64,000 nucleotides of DNA, taken from the NCBI GenBank assembly GCA_026125285.1, contig JAHCLO010000005.1:214429-278428 (forward strand), given 5' to 3'. The position numbers and the translations under genes are program-made. Position 1 is the first letter of the stretch, and the number at the start of each line of letters is the position of its first letter. The notes beneath the pieces were generated by a model. The model was given only the letters and a program-made list of their open reading frames with translations, did no database searches and was not told where the DNA came from. Below, one piece after another: positions 52,665 through 61,427 of the stretch. Source of the DNA: Verrucomicrobiia bacterium. Its GTDB lineage: Bacteria > Verrucomicrobiota > Verrucomicrobiia > Limisphaerales > JADLHS01.

Positions 52665-53249
52665 TCACTCCGTAAACATCGGCTGGCCATCCGGCCCGAG
52701 CGGACCGGGAACGCTGTTGGCGATGGCGGGAACCGTGCGGAGATACGCGTAGATTGCCTTCAGATCATCATCGCTCAAGCTGGCGATGCTGTGCCAGGGC
52801 ATGGGTGGCAGGATCGGTCTTCCGCTGCCCATGTGCCGGCCGGTGCGCATGGCTTGAATGAACATCTCCTCGGTCCAGATGCCCATGCCGGTGTTCTTGT
52901 CGGGCGTGAGATTGGCGGCGTAGCTGACCCCCCAGGGACCGGCCCATGCCGTCATGCCTGCGGTGGCGGCAAACCACGGCGACCCTTCCAGGTTGGGCGG
53001 CGGCGGCAGTTCGGTTTCGGCCGGGTGGCCGGCGAGCATCCGCGACCAGTCGGGCTCGGGACCGTTCGCACCCATCTTCAAAGGCGTGTGGCAGGCGTTG
53101 CAGTCGCCGTACGTGACGAGATACTTGCCGCGCGCAACGCGGTCGGCTTCATCGTGCCGGGCTGTGGTCGTTGCCGCCCACACCAATCCCGCCAGCGGGA
53201 CTGCAACGAGAGTTGTCAATGCGATCTTGATTGTCGTTTTCAGGTTCAT
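52665..53249 (-). CDS. Exported monoheme cytochrome c
   Basis: 194 residues. A signal peptide (MNLKTTIKIALTTLVAVPLAGLVWA, long) precedes one heme c motif CNACH at about residues 50-54 and candidate axial Met residues in the second half (RTGRHMGSGRP, PPMPWHSI). It is similar to the cytochrome c subunits found with alcohol dehydrogenases. The IS element starts 22 bp upstream of its start, so its promoter may be disrupted or supplied by the IS. Confidence 0.88.
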   Translation of the reverse strand: MNLKTTIKIALTTLVAVPLAGLVWAATTTARHDEADRVARGKYLVTYGDCNACHTPLKMGANGPEPDWSRMLAGHPAETELPPPPNLEGSPWFAATAGMTAWAGPWGVSYAANLTPDKNTGMGIWTEEMFIQAMRTGRHMGSGRPILPPMPWHSIASLSDDDLKAIYAYLRTVPAIANSVPGPLGPDGQPMFTE

Positions 53250-53271
53250 GGAATTTTCGATGGGCTATTTC

Positions 53272-53293
53272 AACCTAAAAACGGCGGTTGAAG
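53272..53293. repeat. IS left inverted repeat
   Basis: aacctaaaaacggcggttgaag (22 bp) is the perfect inverse complement of 54984-55005. No clear target-site duplication was found in the flanks. Confidence 0.9.
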
Positions 53294-53332
53294 AAGCTGG
53301 TCAAGCGCGGGGAAGGCTGATTTTGTTGGAGC

Positions 53333-54910
53333 ATGTTACTGCCACCGACTTCCATGCCGTCTCACCCTGCGGGTGAGCCATCACCAGACCCCCTTTCCAC
53401 GTTACTACCCAGCTCTGGCGCGTTGCTGCCGGCGCGCGTTCCGTTGGACCTGCATGGCCAGCGGATTTACGTGGAATGGGATCCCCACGCTCCGGTGACG
53501 CCGCTGGGACAGTTGGTCTATTTCAGCCAGTTCCTGGCCACCGCCGGACTGTTTGGAGAGTGGGTGGCCGACTGTCCGCTCCACTACACCAGCCCCAACG
53601 CCCCGGAGCGGGCTGATGTGCTGGGCACGATTCTGCTCTCCATTCTGGCGGGCAACCGGCGTTATGCCCACGTGACGGCGCTGCGGGGCGACACCGTCAA
53701 TCCCCAGGGCTTGGGCATGAGCCGGGTGATGAGCGAGGACGCGGTGCGGCGGGCCTTCCAGGACGAGCCGTCCGCACCCTTGGAACAATGGCAGCAACAA
53801 CATCTGTTGCGCAGTGTCGAACCGGTGCTCCGGGAAGAATGGATTTGCGATCTGGATGTGACCATCAAGACCGTGTACGGCCGGCAGGAAGGCGGCCAGG
53901 TGGGTTACAATCCTCACAAACCCGGACGAGCGGCGCACGCCTATCACACGTTTTTCATCTCCCGGCTGCGGTTGGCGTTGGATGTGGTGGTGGCCCCGGG
54001 CAAGGAATTTCACAGCCGGGCGGTGAGCCAAACCTTCTGGCCCTGGTGGGACAAACTGCCGGCCTCCTGCCGGCCCAAGCTGGTGCGGGCCGATTGCGGC
54101 TTTGGCAACGAGCATTTCATGCTCGACTGTGAAAGCCACGGCCAGCCGTATCTGTTTCGCCTGCGCCAAAGCCGGGGCGGGCAGCGCCTGATTGAGCGAT
54201 TGAGCCGCCAGGGGCCGTGGAACGAGTGCGGCCAGGGATGGCAAGGCCGGGAAGATTCCTTGCGCTTGCAGGGCTGGAGCCGATCCCGGCGGGTGATCGT
54301 GTTGCGGCGGCGGGTGTCGTCCCCGGCGGTCCCGGAACTGACCGATGGTTTGCAGCAGCCGCAGTTGATGAATGTGGAGGCCGTCGAGCCGTATGAATAC
54401 ACGCTTCTGGGGACCAACACCGATTGGGAGTTGGCGGGCTTGGCGCGGCTGTATCGTGAGCGGGCCGACAGCGAGAACACGATTGACGAACTCAAGCGGC
54501 AATGGGGCTGGGGCGGATTTGTGACGAAGGATTTGCTGCGCTGCCAGGTGGCGGCGCGCAACGTGGCGTTGATTTACAACTGGTGGAGTCTGTTTGTGAG
54601 GTGCGTGGAGCCGCAGCGTCCGCGGGAAGCGGTGACCAGCCGTCCGTTGATGCTCAGTGCGATCGGGCGGGAGGTGCGCCACGCGGGCCAAACGACGGTG
54701 GTGCTGACCAGCACGCATGCGGAAGCCAGCCGGGTGCAGCGACTCTTGACCGAGGTGAGTTTGTTTTTGAGCGGGCTGAGGAATACTGCGGAGCAGTTGA
54801 GTCCAGCGCGGTGCTGGGAGCGGATTTGGGAACGGATTTTGACACCCTTCCGCATCCTGGAAGCGGCCAGCCGCACGTGGTTCGGACAATTGGCCCGGTT
54901 GCCGGCCTGA
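53333..54910 (+). CDS. DDE transposase (IS4/IS1380-like)
   Basis: 525 residues, ATG at 53333 with GGAG upstream. The catalytic Asp residues are expected in ICDLDVTIKTV and LVRADCGFGNE, and the last part contains the Y-x2-R-x3-E-x6-K signature (LYRERADSENTIDELK) of the IS4 group, which also fits IS1380-type enzymes. The frame is intact from start to stop. It sits between the two inverted repeats. Confidence 0.92.
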   Translation: MLLPPTSMPSHPAGEPSPDPLSTLLPSSGALLPARVPLDLHGQRIYVEWDPHAPVTPLGQLVYFSQFLATAGLFGEWVADCPLHYTSPNAPERADVLGTILLSILAGNRRYAHVTALRGDTVNPQGLGMSRVMSEDAVRRAFQDEPSAPLEQWQQQHLLRSVEPVLREEWICDLDVTIKTVYGRQEGGQVGYNPHKPGRAAHAYHTFFISRLRLALDVVVAPGKEFHSRAVSQTFWPWWDKLPASCRPKLVRADCGFGNEHFMLDCESHGQPYLFRLRQSRGGQRLIERLSRQGPWNECGQGWQGREDSLRLQGWSRSRRVIVLRRRVSSPAVPELTDGLQQPQLMNVEAVEPYEYTLLGTNTDWELAGLARLYRERADSENTIDELKRQWGWGGFVTKDLLRCQVAARNVALIYNWWSLFVRCVEPQRPREAVTSRPLMLSAIGREVRHAGQTTVVLTSTHAEASRVQRLLTEVSLFLSGLRNTAEQLSPARCWERIWERILTPFRILEAASRTWFGQLARLPA

Positions 54911-54983
54911 CCGGGGCCGGATTTCGACCAAAAGTTCCGCCGATCCGGGTCGCAAGTCGCCCCGGACCGCTCCCGTTCTGTCA

Positions 54984-55005
54984 CTTCAACCGCCGTTTTT
55001 AGGTT
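54984..55005. repeat. IS right inverted repeat
   Basis: cttcaaccgccgtttttaggtt, perfect partner of the left inverted repeat at 53272-53293. Confidence 0.9.
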
Positions 55006-55490
55006 CAATGGATGATGGGGTAAAGTTGAGGTTTGCTCCGTGAACCGCCTCAGGTGCCCTCCCAGGCGGCCATCTCCGCCTCGCGCATCCAGCGTAACAA
55101 CGAGCGATTCGCCAACGTGACCCGAATGCGTAACGACGGAGACACTCGCGGCCAACGAGCCAGGGACGACAACCGACGCGTGCGCGAATCAGATGCCCAG
55201 TTGTCCTTCGCGAGCCGCGTGCCCGTGGCGTGCGACGGCACGTTGGCCTTCACGACGTTGCCGCCGGTTGCGGCCCGATTACGTTCCATCAACGGTGAGA
55301 TGCGTTGCATGCGTCCACAAGTATCGCGTCCCATCCTTGCGCACAATGGACCGAAAGAACCAATTCACCTGGCCATGACCATGAAACTGGGAGCAACGGT
55401 TCTATGCCCGAACAGACGCTGCTGGGATTCCGTCAGAGTGGAACGTTGGAGAATGGAAATCGCGGGAGTTGAACGAAAGGTTGAACCGAT
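55006..55490. other. Region without a supported gene
   Basis: About 485 bases right of the IS. Several short open frames on both strands have no recognisable motif, signal peptide or start context; it may be the remains of a gene broken by the IS or by earlier rearrangement. Confidence 0.5.
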
Positions 55491-56180
55491 TCAGGAACCC
55501 GTCGCGAGCAGTGGAGACAAGACTTTCCACACGGTATCCGCGATGAGCTTGTGGCCCTCCGGATTGGGATGAATGCGGTCGGGCAGGTTGAATTCCGCCT
55601 TGCCGCCGACGCCTTCGAGCAGGAATGGAATGAGCTTCGCTTGCTTCTCCCTGGCCACCGCCGGGAATACCTCCCGATACTCGCGGGTGTATTCTTCGCC
55701 CATGTTCTGCGGCATTTGCATGCCGGCCACGATGACTTGCACTTCTGGATTCTTCTCACGCGCCAGATCAATGATCTTTTCCAGGTTGGCCTTGGTTTCC
55801 TTGGGCGTGATGCCGCGCAGGCCGTCGTTCCCGCCGAGTTCCAGCACGAGCACATCCATCTGCCTTCGCAACAACCACGGCATCCGCCGCACGCCCCCGG
55901 CGGTGGTGTCGCCGCTCACTCCGGCGTTGACCACTTCGTACGGCAGCTTCTGTTCGTTGATCCGGTCCTGCAATAACCCGGGAAATGCCTCGTTTGGATC
56001 CACGCCATGCCCGGCGGCGATGCTGTCACCGAGGACGAAGATGGTTTTGCGCTCGGACTCCGCCGCCAGGACCAGCGTGGCGCTCAACCCGATCAGCATC
56101 GCCAGCACAGTGCTCCGTCCCAAGGCAGAGGTTTTTGCCCGGAGGCCAATTTGCGTTAACTTGTGAATGTCGTTTTTCAT
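55491..56180 (-). CDS. tesA: TesA-like GDSL/SGNH arylesterase-lysophospholipase
   Basis: 229 residues. A signal peptide (STVLAMLIGLSATLVLA) is followed by the SGNH blocks: FVLGDSIAAGHGV (Ser53), VNAGVSGDTTAGG, LELGGNDGLRG and the catalytic DRIHPN. This is the periplasmic TesA thioesterase/lysophospholipase L1 family. It is divergent from an ABC ATPase and permease that match YbbA and YbbP, the well-known neighbours of TesA. Confidence 0.95.
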   Translation of the reverse strand: MKNDIHKLTQIGLRAKTSALGRSTVLAMLIGLSATLVLAAESERKTIFVLGDSIAAGHGVDPNEAFPGLLQDRINEQKLPYEVVNAGVSGDTTAGGVRRMPWLLRRQMDVLVLELGGNDGLRGITPKETKANLEKIIDLAREKNPEVQVIVAGMQMPQNMGEEYTREYREVFPAVAREKQAKLIPFLLEGVGGKAEFNLPDRIHPNPEGHKLIADTVWKVLSPLLATGS

Positions 56181-56290
56181 CCGGCGTCAGTATTCAGTCG
56201 TGACCGCCTGCCAGTATGTATAGCATCATCCGCGCGCGAAGAAAGTCCCGGGTGAGGAACGGCGGATGGCTCGCCCTTCCCCCTGAACCC

Positions 56291-56350
56291 GGTAGTGGGA
56301 CAGGCATCTTGCCGGTCTGGACGGACAGGGTGGAAGCGCTGTCCCGGTAC
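56291..56350. repeat. 'TGILPV' interspersed repeat, copy 1
   Basis: ggtagtgggacaggcatctt...gcgctgtcccggtac has ends that form an inverted repeat (gtgggacag / ctgtcccgg). It is nearly identical to 57491-57553 and partly to 16246-16276. Confidence 0.8.
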
Positions 56351-56468
56351 AAATCAGCGCCGCCGGTTCAGGGGTCCAAAGCGCGAATCGTTCGGGGAAT
56401 CCTTGCCCCGGTCTTCTCCCGCTGGGAGAGGGGGGAAAGTCGCTCCGGTTCGCGAGAACGCGGAAGTC

Positions 56469-56540
56469 GGAGCGCGGCTGTCCTCAGCCGCAGCACGCTG
56501 GAAATGTCGAGGCCACTGCGGCTGGGTACAGCCACGCTCC
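56469..56540. repeat. Palindromic repeat
   Basis: ggagcgcggctgtcctcag...ctgggtacagccacgctcc: the ends are inverted repeats with a small internal mismatch. Part of this element (ctcagccgcagcac) is also found at about 6112-6130 (ctcagagccgcagcac). Confidence 0.7.
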
Positions 56541-56611
56541 GATGCCACAGGTGAGGGTGAGGGTGGAAGGCACCTCCACCATTCAGGTCATTTAGAATCG
56601 CAACCAAACAG

Positions 56612-57319
56612 ATGAAACAGGCAGCCCGAATGAACTCAGGCAACATTCTCCAGGTGGAGAAGCTGTCGCGCACGTACACCAGCGGCGGGCACGCGTTGAC
56701 CGTGCTGGACGACGTGAGCTTCCACCTCGGTCGCCGCGAAACCTGCGCCATCGTCGGCCCGTCTGGTAGTGGCAAGACCACGCTGCTCGGGTTATGCGCC
56801 GGACTGGACCTGCCCTCGCGCGGATCGGTCACCATTAACGGTGTGAACCTGAACCAACTCGACGAAGACCAGCGCGCTCAGATGCGCAACGAGCACGTGG
56901 GCTTTGTGTTTCAGAATTTCCAGCTCCTGCCCAATCTCACCGCGCTGGAAAACGTGATGATCCCCGTCGAGTTGCGCGGCGACAATCAAGCCGCCGACCG
57001 CGCGGTGCAACTGCTCACCCGCGTCGGATTGCGCGACCGGCTCGGCCATTACCCGACGCAACTCAGCGGCGGCGAACAACAGCGCGTGGCGCTGGCCCGC
57101 GCCTTTATCAACCGTCCGCACATCCTCTTTGCCGATGAACCCACCGGCAATCTCGACGCCGAAACCGCTGCCACCGTGGTCGAGTTGATCTTTGAGATGA
57201 ACGACGAACTCGACACCGCGCTCGTGCTCGTGACACACAACCTTGAACTGGCCGCCCGCACCCAACGCGTCTTGCGTCTCAAGGGCGGGCGGGTGGTGAA
57301 GGGAATTGCGCCGGTCTGA
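56612..57319 (+). CDS. ybbA: ABC transporter ATPase, YbbA-like
   Basis: 235 residues; ATG at 56612 or 56630 (MNSGN). Walker A is GPSGSGKTT, the Q-loop VFQNFQLLPNL, signature LSGGEQQRVALARAF, Walker B LFADEPTGNLD, and the His-loop VLVTHN. It belongs to the MacB/LolD-like exporter group. It pairs with the FtsX-type permease downstream and with the divergent tesA, which together form the YbbAP-TesA set that removes hydrophobic compounds from the membrane for hydrolysis. Confidence 0.95.
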   Translation: MKQAARMNSGNILQVEKLSRTYTSGGHALTVLDDVSFHLGRRETCAIVGPSGSGKTTLLGLCAGLDLPSRGSVTINGVNLNQLDEDQRAQMRNEHVGFVFQNFQLLPNLTALENVMIPVELRGDNQAADRAVQLLTRVGLRDRLGHYPTQLSGGEQQRVALARAFINRPHILFADEPTGNLDAETAATVVELIFEMNDELDTALVLVTHNLELAARTQRVLRLKGGRVVKGIAPV

Positions 57320-57368
57320 AATGTCTGTCTCTTCCCACAGACCGCCCCCTTTCCAGGAACCGCTGCGC

Positions 57369-57436
57369 GGAGCGCGGACAGCCTTGTCTGCGCGAACCTC
57401 TGAACCGGAACTCGCGGACAAGGCTGTCCGCGCTCC
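57369..57436. repeat. 68-bp palindromic interspersed repeat
   Basis: ggagcgcggacagcc...ggctgtccgcgctcc, same size and sequence ends as 40808-40875. It is between ybbA and ybbP. Confidence 0.85.
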
Positions 57437-57490
57437 GGGGTTCATGTCTGCCATGCGCGATTTCACAATCGAGGCAACTCCTCCCGAACC

Positions 57491-57553
57491 CGGCGGTGGG
57501 ACAGGCATCTTGCCTGTCTGGGCGGACAGGCTGGAAGCGCTGTCCCACTACCG
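57491..57553. repeat. 'TGILPV' interspersed repeat, copy 2
   Basis: cggcggtgggacaggcatct...gcgctgtcccactaccgg; a near-copy of 56291-56350. It lies just upstream of ybbP. Confidence 0.8.
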
Positions 57554-57592
57554 GATTCATGGGCAGGGGCTTGCTCGAATATCCTTCCATAA

Positions 57593-60145
57593 ATGATCAC
57601 GCCTCCTTCCCATCCTTCACGTGGGCCGGGGTTGAGCTGGTTCTTCCGCATGGCCTGGCGAGACAGTCGGCGCAGTCGCACCAAGTTGTTGCTTTTTTCG
57701 ATGTCCATCGTGCTGGGCATCGCCGCGATGGTGGCCATCGGTTCGTTCGGACGAAACCTTGAGCAAGCCGCTGAGGAGCAGACCAAAGCCTTGCTTGGCG
57801 CGGACCTGATGGTGCAGTCGCGGGACGAGCTGACCGGCCCGCAAAAGGAGTTCCTCGATTCGCTGGGGGGCGTTTCCTCCGAGCAAATCCTGTTTTCCTC
57901 GATGGTGTATTTTCCAAGAACCGAAGGGACGCGCCTGGCGCAGGTGGGCGCGCTGGCGGGCGACTTTCCCTATTATGGCGAGGCGGAAACCAATCCACCC
58001 GAAGGCTGGCAACGTTTTCTGCGCGGCGAGGGCGCGGTGGTCGAGGAGACGTTGATGCTGCAATTCGGGGTCGGTGTCGGCGACGAGATCAAGGTCGGCA
58101 AACTCACGCTGCCCATCGTCGGAGCGCTGCTGAAAGTGCCGGGTGACAATGAATTCTTTGCCAGCCTCGCGCCGCGCGTTTACCTCCGTATGGACAAACT
58201 GGACGCCACCGGCTTGATCGGCGAATCCAGTCTCGCCCGCTATCGTCGTTATTTTGCCTTCGACTCGGATGCCGCGGCGGACGCGGCGATTCGCCGAGTC
58301 GAGAGCAAGCGCACCGAGCTGCGCCTGCGCATTGACACGGTCGAGGAGCGCAAGCAGGACCTCGGTGAAGCACTGCAAAATCTCCATCGCTTTCTCAGCC
58401 TTGGTGGATTCGTGGCGTTGTTGCTGGGCGCCATTGGCATTGCCAGCGCAATTCAGGTTCACATCCGGCAACGGCTGGACTCGGTCGCCATGCTGCGCTG
58501 TCTTGGGGCCACGGCCCGGCAGGCATTCGTGGTTTATTTGATTCAAGGCGCGGTGCTGGGGCTGGCCGGCGCGGTCGCCGGCACGGCCCTGGGCGTGGCG
58601 TTGCAGCAAACCCTGCCGCTGATCTTTGCCGATCTGATTCCCGTGGAAGTGAAGTTTTCCGTGGATGCTGTCTCGGTTTTGCGCGCAGCGGCGGCGGGTT
58701 TTGGCATCTGCATGTTGTTCGCCCTGCTGCCCCTGCTGCGTGTGCGGACGGTTTCTCCGCTGGCGGTGTTCCGCCGCGACCTGGAACACGCCCCGCTGCG
58801 CGACCCGTGGTTGTATGTAGTGTATCTCGCCATCGCGGCGGGTGTGCTGTGGTTCTCCCTCGCGCAAACCAAAGAGTGGAAGCACGGCCTCGGTTTCGCC
58901 GGCGGGCTGGCGGGCGCGTTGCTGGTGTTGTTCCTCGTCGCGCGCGGTATCGTCTGGAGCGTGCGGCGGATGAACTGGGCCGGCCTGCCATTCGTCTGGC
59001 GGCAGGGTCTGGCCAGCCTGCATCGCCCGAACAATCGCACGCTGCTGCTGATGGTGTCGCTCGGTCTCGGGACGTTTCTCATGCTGACGCTTTATCTCGT
59101 GCAATTCTCGCTCGTGCGCGAATTGACGCCCGAGCACCAGACCGACAAACCCAACGCCGTGCTGTTTGACATTCAAGCCGACCAGCAGGAGGGCGTGCTG
59201 AGGATCCTCAAGGAACTTGATCTCCCGGTGCTCGACGTTTCACCCGTGGTCACTATGCGGATTCAATCGGTCAAGGGCCGTCCGACGCGCGAACTGTTGC
59301 GCGACTTTCGCGGACGCCACTGGGTGCTGCGCCGTGAATATCGCTCCACCTACCGCGCGGAGTTGACCGACGCCGAACGCCTCATCGCCGGCGAGTGGAT
59401 CAGCAAAGCGTCACCCGACGAGGAGGCCGTCCCGGTTTCCATCGAAGAAAGCATCGTGCGCGACCTGGACCTCGCACTGGGGGATGAAGTCGTTTTCGAC
59501 GTGCAGGGCATTCCCATCAAGACGCGGCTCGCCAGCGTGCGCAAAGTGGAGTGGCGGCGCGTGCAGGCGAATTTCTTCGTAGTATTCCCGACCGGTGTCC
59601 TCGAGGAGGCGCCCGGCTTTTCCATCGTCACCACGTGCGTCCGGGACGGTGAACAATCCGCCGCGATGCAACGGGCCGTCGTGCGCGAATATCCCAACGT
59701 CTCGAGCGTGGACTTCACGTTGATTCTGCGCGTCATCGAGAGCATTGTGTCGAAAATCTCCATCGGCATCCGGTTCATTGCGCTGCTGACGGTTTGCACC
59801 GGCATCATCCTGCTGGTGACCGCCGTGCTGAACAGCCGGTTTCAGCGACTGCGCGAAGTCGTGTTGCTGCGCACGCTGGGCGCGTCGTCCGCGCAGGTCC
59901 TGAGGATTCAGGTGGTCGAATTCCTCCTGCTGGGCCTGCTGGCGAGCCTGACGGGCATTCTGCTGGCGGTTGCCGCGCAATGGTCGCTGACGGCGTTCAT
60001 GTTCAAGATCGGCTTCGCCGTGCCGTGGACGCATCTGGGATTGGCCATGCTGGTGAACTCCGCCCTGGCGATCAGCGTGGGCCTGTTGGCCAGCCGCGGA
60101 GTGTTGAACAAGCCGCCGCTGGAAGTGCTGCGCACGGAGGGATGA
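57593..60145 (+). CDS. ybbP: ABC transporter permease, YbbP-like (FtsX domains)
   Basis: 850 residues. An N-terminal helix (LLLFSMSIVLGIAAMVAIGSFG) and a large periplasmic loop are followed by the first FtsX/MacB-like membrane block (LSLGGFVALLLGAIGIASAI...) and, after a second periplasmic part, a second block (GIRFIALLTVCTGIILLVTAVL...LLRTLGASSAQVL). Normal length and organisation for YbbP. It is separated from ybbA by 273 bp with two repeats, so the operon is interrupted by repeats but still probably functional. Confidence 0.93.
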   Translation: MITPPSHPSRGPGLSWFFRMAWRDSRRSRTKLLLFSMSIVLGIAAMVAIGSFGRNLEQAAEEQTKALLGADLMVQSRDELTGPQKEFLDSLGGVSSEQILFSSMVYFPRTEGTRLAQVGALAGDFPYYGEAETNPPEGWQRFLRGEGAVVEETLMLQFGVGVGDEIKVGKLTLPIVGALLKVPGDNEFFASLAPRVYLRMDKLDATGLIGESSLARYRRYFAFDSDAAADAAIRRVESKRTELRLRIDTVEERKQDLGEALQNLHRFLSLGGFVALLLGAIGIASAIQVHIRQRLDSVAMLRCLGATARQAFVVYLIQGAVLGLAGAVAGTALGVALQQTLPLIFADLIPVEVKFSVDAVSVLRAAAAGFGICMLFALLPLLRVRTVSPLAVFRRDLEHAPLRDPWLYVVYLAIAAGVLWFSLAQTKEWKHGLGFAGGLAGALLVLFLVARGIVWSVRRMNWAGLPFVWRQGLASLHRPNNRTLLLMVSLGLGTFLMLTLYLVQFSLVRELTPEHQTDKPNAVLFDIQADQQEGVLRILKELDLPVLDVSPVVTMRIQSVKGRPTRELLRDFRGRHWVLRREYRSTYRAELTDAERLIAGEWISKASPDEEAVPVSIEESIVRDLDLALGDEVVFDVQGIPIKTRLASVRKVEWRRVQANFFVVFPTGVLEEAPGFSIVTTCVRDGEQSAAMQRAVVREYPNVSSVDFTLILRVIESIVSKISIGIRFIALLTVCTGIILLVTAVLNSRFQRLREVVLLRTLGASSAQVLRIQVVEFLLLGLLASLTGILLAVAAQWSLTAFMFKIGFAVPWTHLGLAMLVNSALAISVGLLASRGVLNKPPLEVLRTEG

Positions 60146-60443
60146 AAGGATTCAGCTTCGGTTGCGCTGCAAGGCTCTTGGAGAGCGCGGACTTGTCCAC
60201 GCGTTGAGCAGGCGACTCGTCGCCGTCAAATGCAAGGTGACGGTGCAGACTCTTGCGCGAACCGCTGAACGCGGCTCGGTTTCAACGACAAGTCGTTGAA
60301 GCCACGAAAGCGGTGACAAGTCACGGCACTCCAAAAATTTCGCGACGCCAGGACTCCGCCCGGTCGGATGAGGTTGTCGCAACTTCGCGCTTTCCACCAG
60401 CCCCGCTGACGGCGTAGTGTGAAACCTGAATTCGGAGAATGTT
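60146..60443. repeat. Intergenic region with palindrome series
   Basis: 298 bases. Three short palindromes share a GAC..GTC core: ggcgactcgtcgcc, caacgacaagtcgttg and gtgacaagtcac; before them a partial copy of the 68-bp repeat end (gagcgcggacttgtccacg). No gene is seen. Confidence 0.6.
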
Positions 60444-61415
60444 ATGAAAACACCAAAGCCTGTTCTTAACCGCCGGAATTTCCTCACGGGCGCCGCCACA
60501 ACGGCTGCCGCGCTCACCGCCCTGCCTCTGGCCGCCGCGGAAGAAACGAAACCCGCAACCACCGGCCTGGTGTTGCCGCCGACCGGCAAAAAGATTTTGC
60601 TTTCGTGCAAGCTCGGCATGATCGCCAAGGAGGCGGAGGGCAAGAAGCTGACCATCGCCGAAAGACTGAAGATGGCGGCGGACGCCGGCTTCGATGGCGT
60701 GGATTTTGATGAGGCGGGCAATTTCACGCCTCAGCAGGCGCGCGACGCCGTGCGCGAGTCCGGCGTGTTCGTCCACAACGCCATCAACCACGCGCACTGG
60801 AGCGAGCGGCTTACCGATCCGAAGGAGGAAGTGCGCGCCAAGGCCCGCGCCAACCTGGAGCATTGTCTGCGCGTCTCGCACGCTGCGGGCGGCAGCGGCG
60901 TGTTGATTGTGGTGGGCAAAGGCGAGGATGGCCCGGCGGCGGAGATCGAGGAACGTTGCCGCGCGGAGATGAAAAAGGTACTGCCGCTCGCAGCTTCGCT
61001 GGGCCAGCACATTCTGGTCGAGAACGTTTGGAACCAAATGATGTACGAGCACAACCAGGGACCGGACCAGAGCCCCGACCGGTTTGTGAAATTCGTGGAC
61101 AGTTTCAACAGTCCGTGGGTGGGCATGTATTACGACCTGGGCAACCACTGGAAATACGCCCAGCCCGGCGAATGGATTCGCGCGTTTGGCCACCGCTGCG
61201 TGAAGCTTGATGTGAAAGGCTTCAGCCGCGCGAAGAACAAGTTCGTGGACATCACCAGCGAGGAGGACGATCTGCCGTGGGATCAGGTCCGCAAGGCGCT
61301 TGAAGATACTGGCTTTGTGGGGTGGGCAACGGCGGAAGTCGGCGGTGGCAACGTGAAACGATTGACAGTCGTGCGCGAACAGATGCAGAAGGCGTTTGGA
61401 GTCAATGAGGGTTGA
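60444..61415 (+). CDS. Tat-exported TIM-barrel (xylose isomerase-like) protein
   Basis: 323 residues. A twin-arginine signal (NRRNFLTGAATTAAALTALPLAAA) precedes an AP-endonuclease-2/xylose-isomerase-like TIM barrel: GFDGVDFDEAGNF, VFVHNAINHAHWSERL, HILVENVWNQMM, GMYYDLGNHWKYAQP, CVKLDVKGFS and TAEVGGGN, with Glu and His residues in positions to bind divalent metal. The family contains sugar isomerases and epimerases; exported versions are common in Verrucomicrobiota. The next gene starts 12 bp later. Confidence 0.92.
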   Translation: MKTPKPVLNRRNFLTGAATTAAALTALPLAAAEETKPATTGLVLPPTGKKILLSCKLGMIAKEAEGKKLTIAERLKMAADAGFDGVDFDEAGNFTPQQARDAVRESGVFVHNAINHAHWSERLTDPKEEVRAKARANLEHCLRVSHAAGGSGVLIVVGKGEDGPAAEIEERCRAEMKKVLPLAASLGQHILVENVWNQMMYEHNQGPDQSPDRFVKFVDSFNSPWVGMYYDLGNHWKYAQPGEWIRAFGHRCVKLDVKGFSRAKNKFVDITSEEDDLPWDQVRKALEDTGFVGWATAEVGGGNVKRLTVVREQMQKAFGVNEG

Positions 61416-61427
61416 GAAAAGATCGGT

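Larger units (their letters stand above)
53272..55005 (+). mobile_element. Complete insertion sequence, IS4/IS1380-like
   Basis: About 1734 bp bounded by 22-bp perfect inverted repeats, containing one transposase gene. It lies in the upstream region of the cytochrome c gene. A direct flanking repeat could not be seen, so either the insertion is old or the target duplication was lost. The transposase is intact, so it may still be active. Confidence 0.9.
56181..56611. repeat. Divergent intergenic region with three repeats
   Basis: 431 bases between tesA and the ABC ATPase. It holds the TGILPV repeat (56291-56350), the element 56469-56540 and a purine-rich stretch. Promoters for both sides should lie here; no -35/-10 pair was recognised. 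Confidence 0.55.

Noticed and set aside
55050..55346. Small open frame of 98 codons on the minus strand right of the IS
   Set aside because: Arg-rich, no motif, no start context and an overlapping frame on the other strand is equally open.
56291..57553. CRISPR array suggested by repeated sequences
   Set aside because: Repeats are few, palindromic, irregularly spaced and of several families; no cas genes.
57617..59176. Open frame of 519 codons on the minus strand
   Set aside because: Antisense to ybbP.
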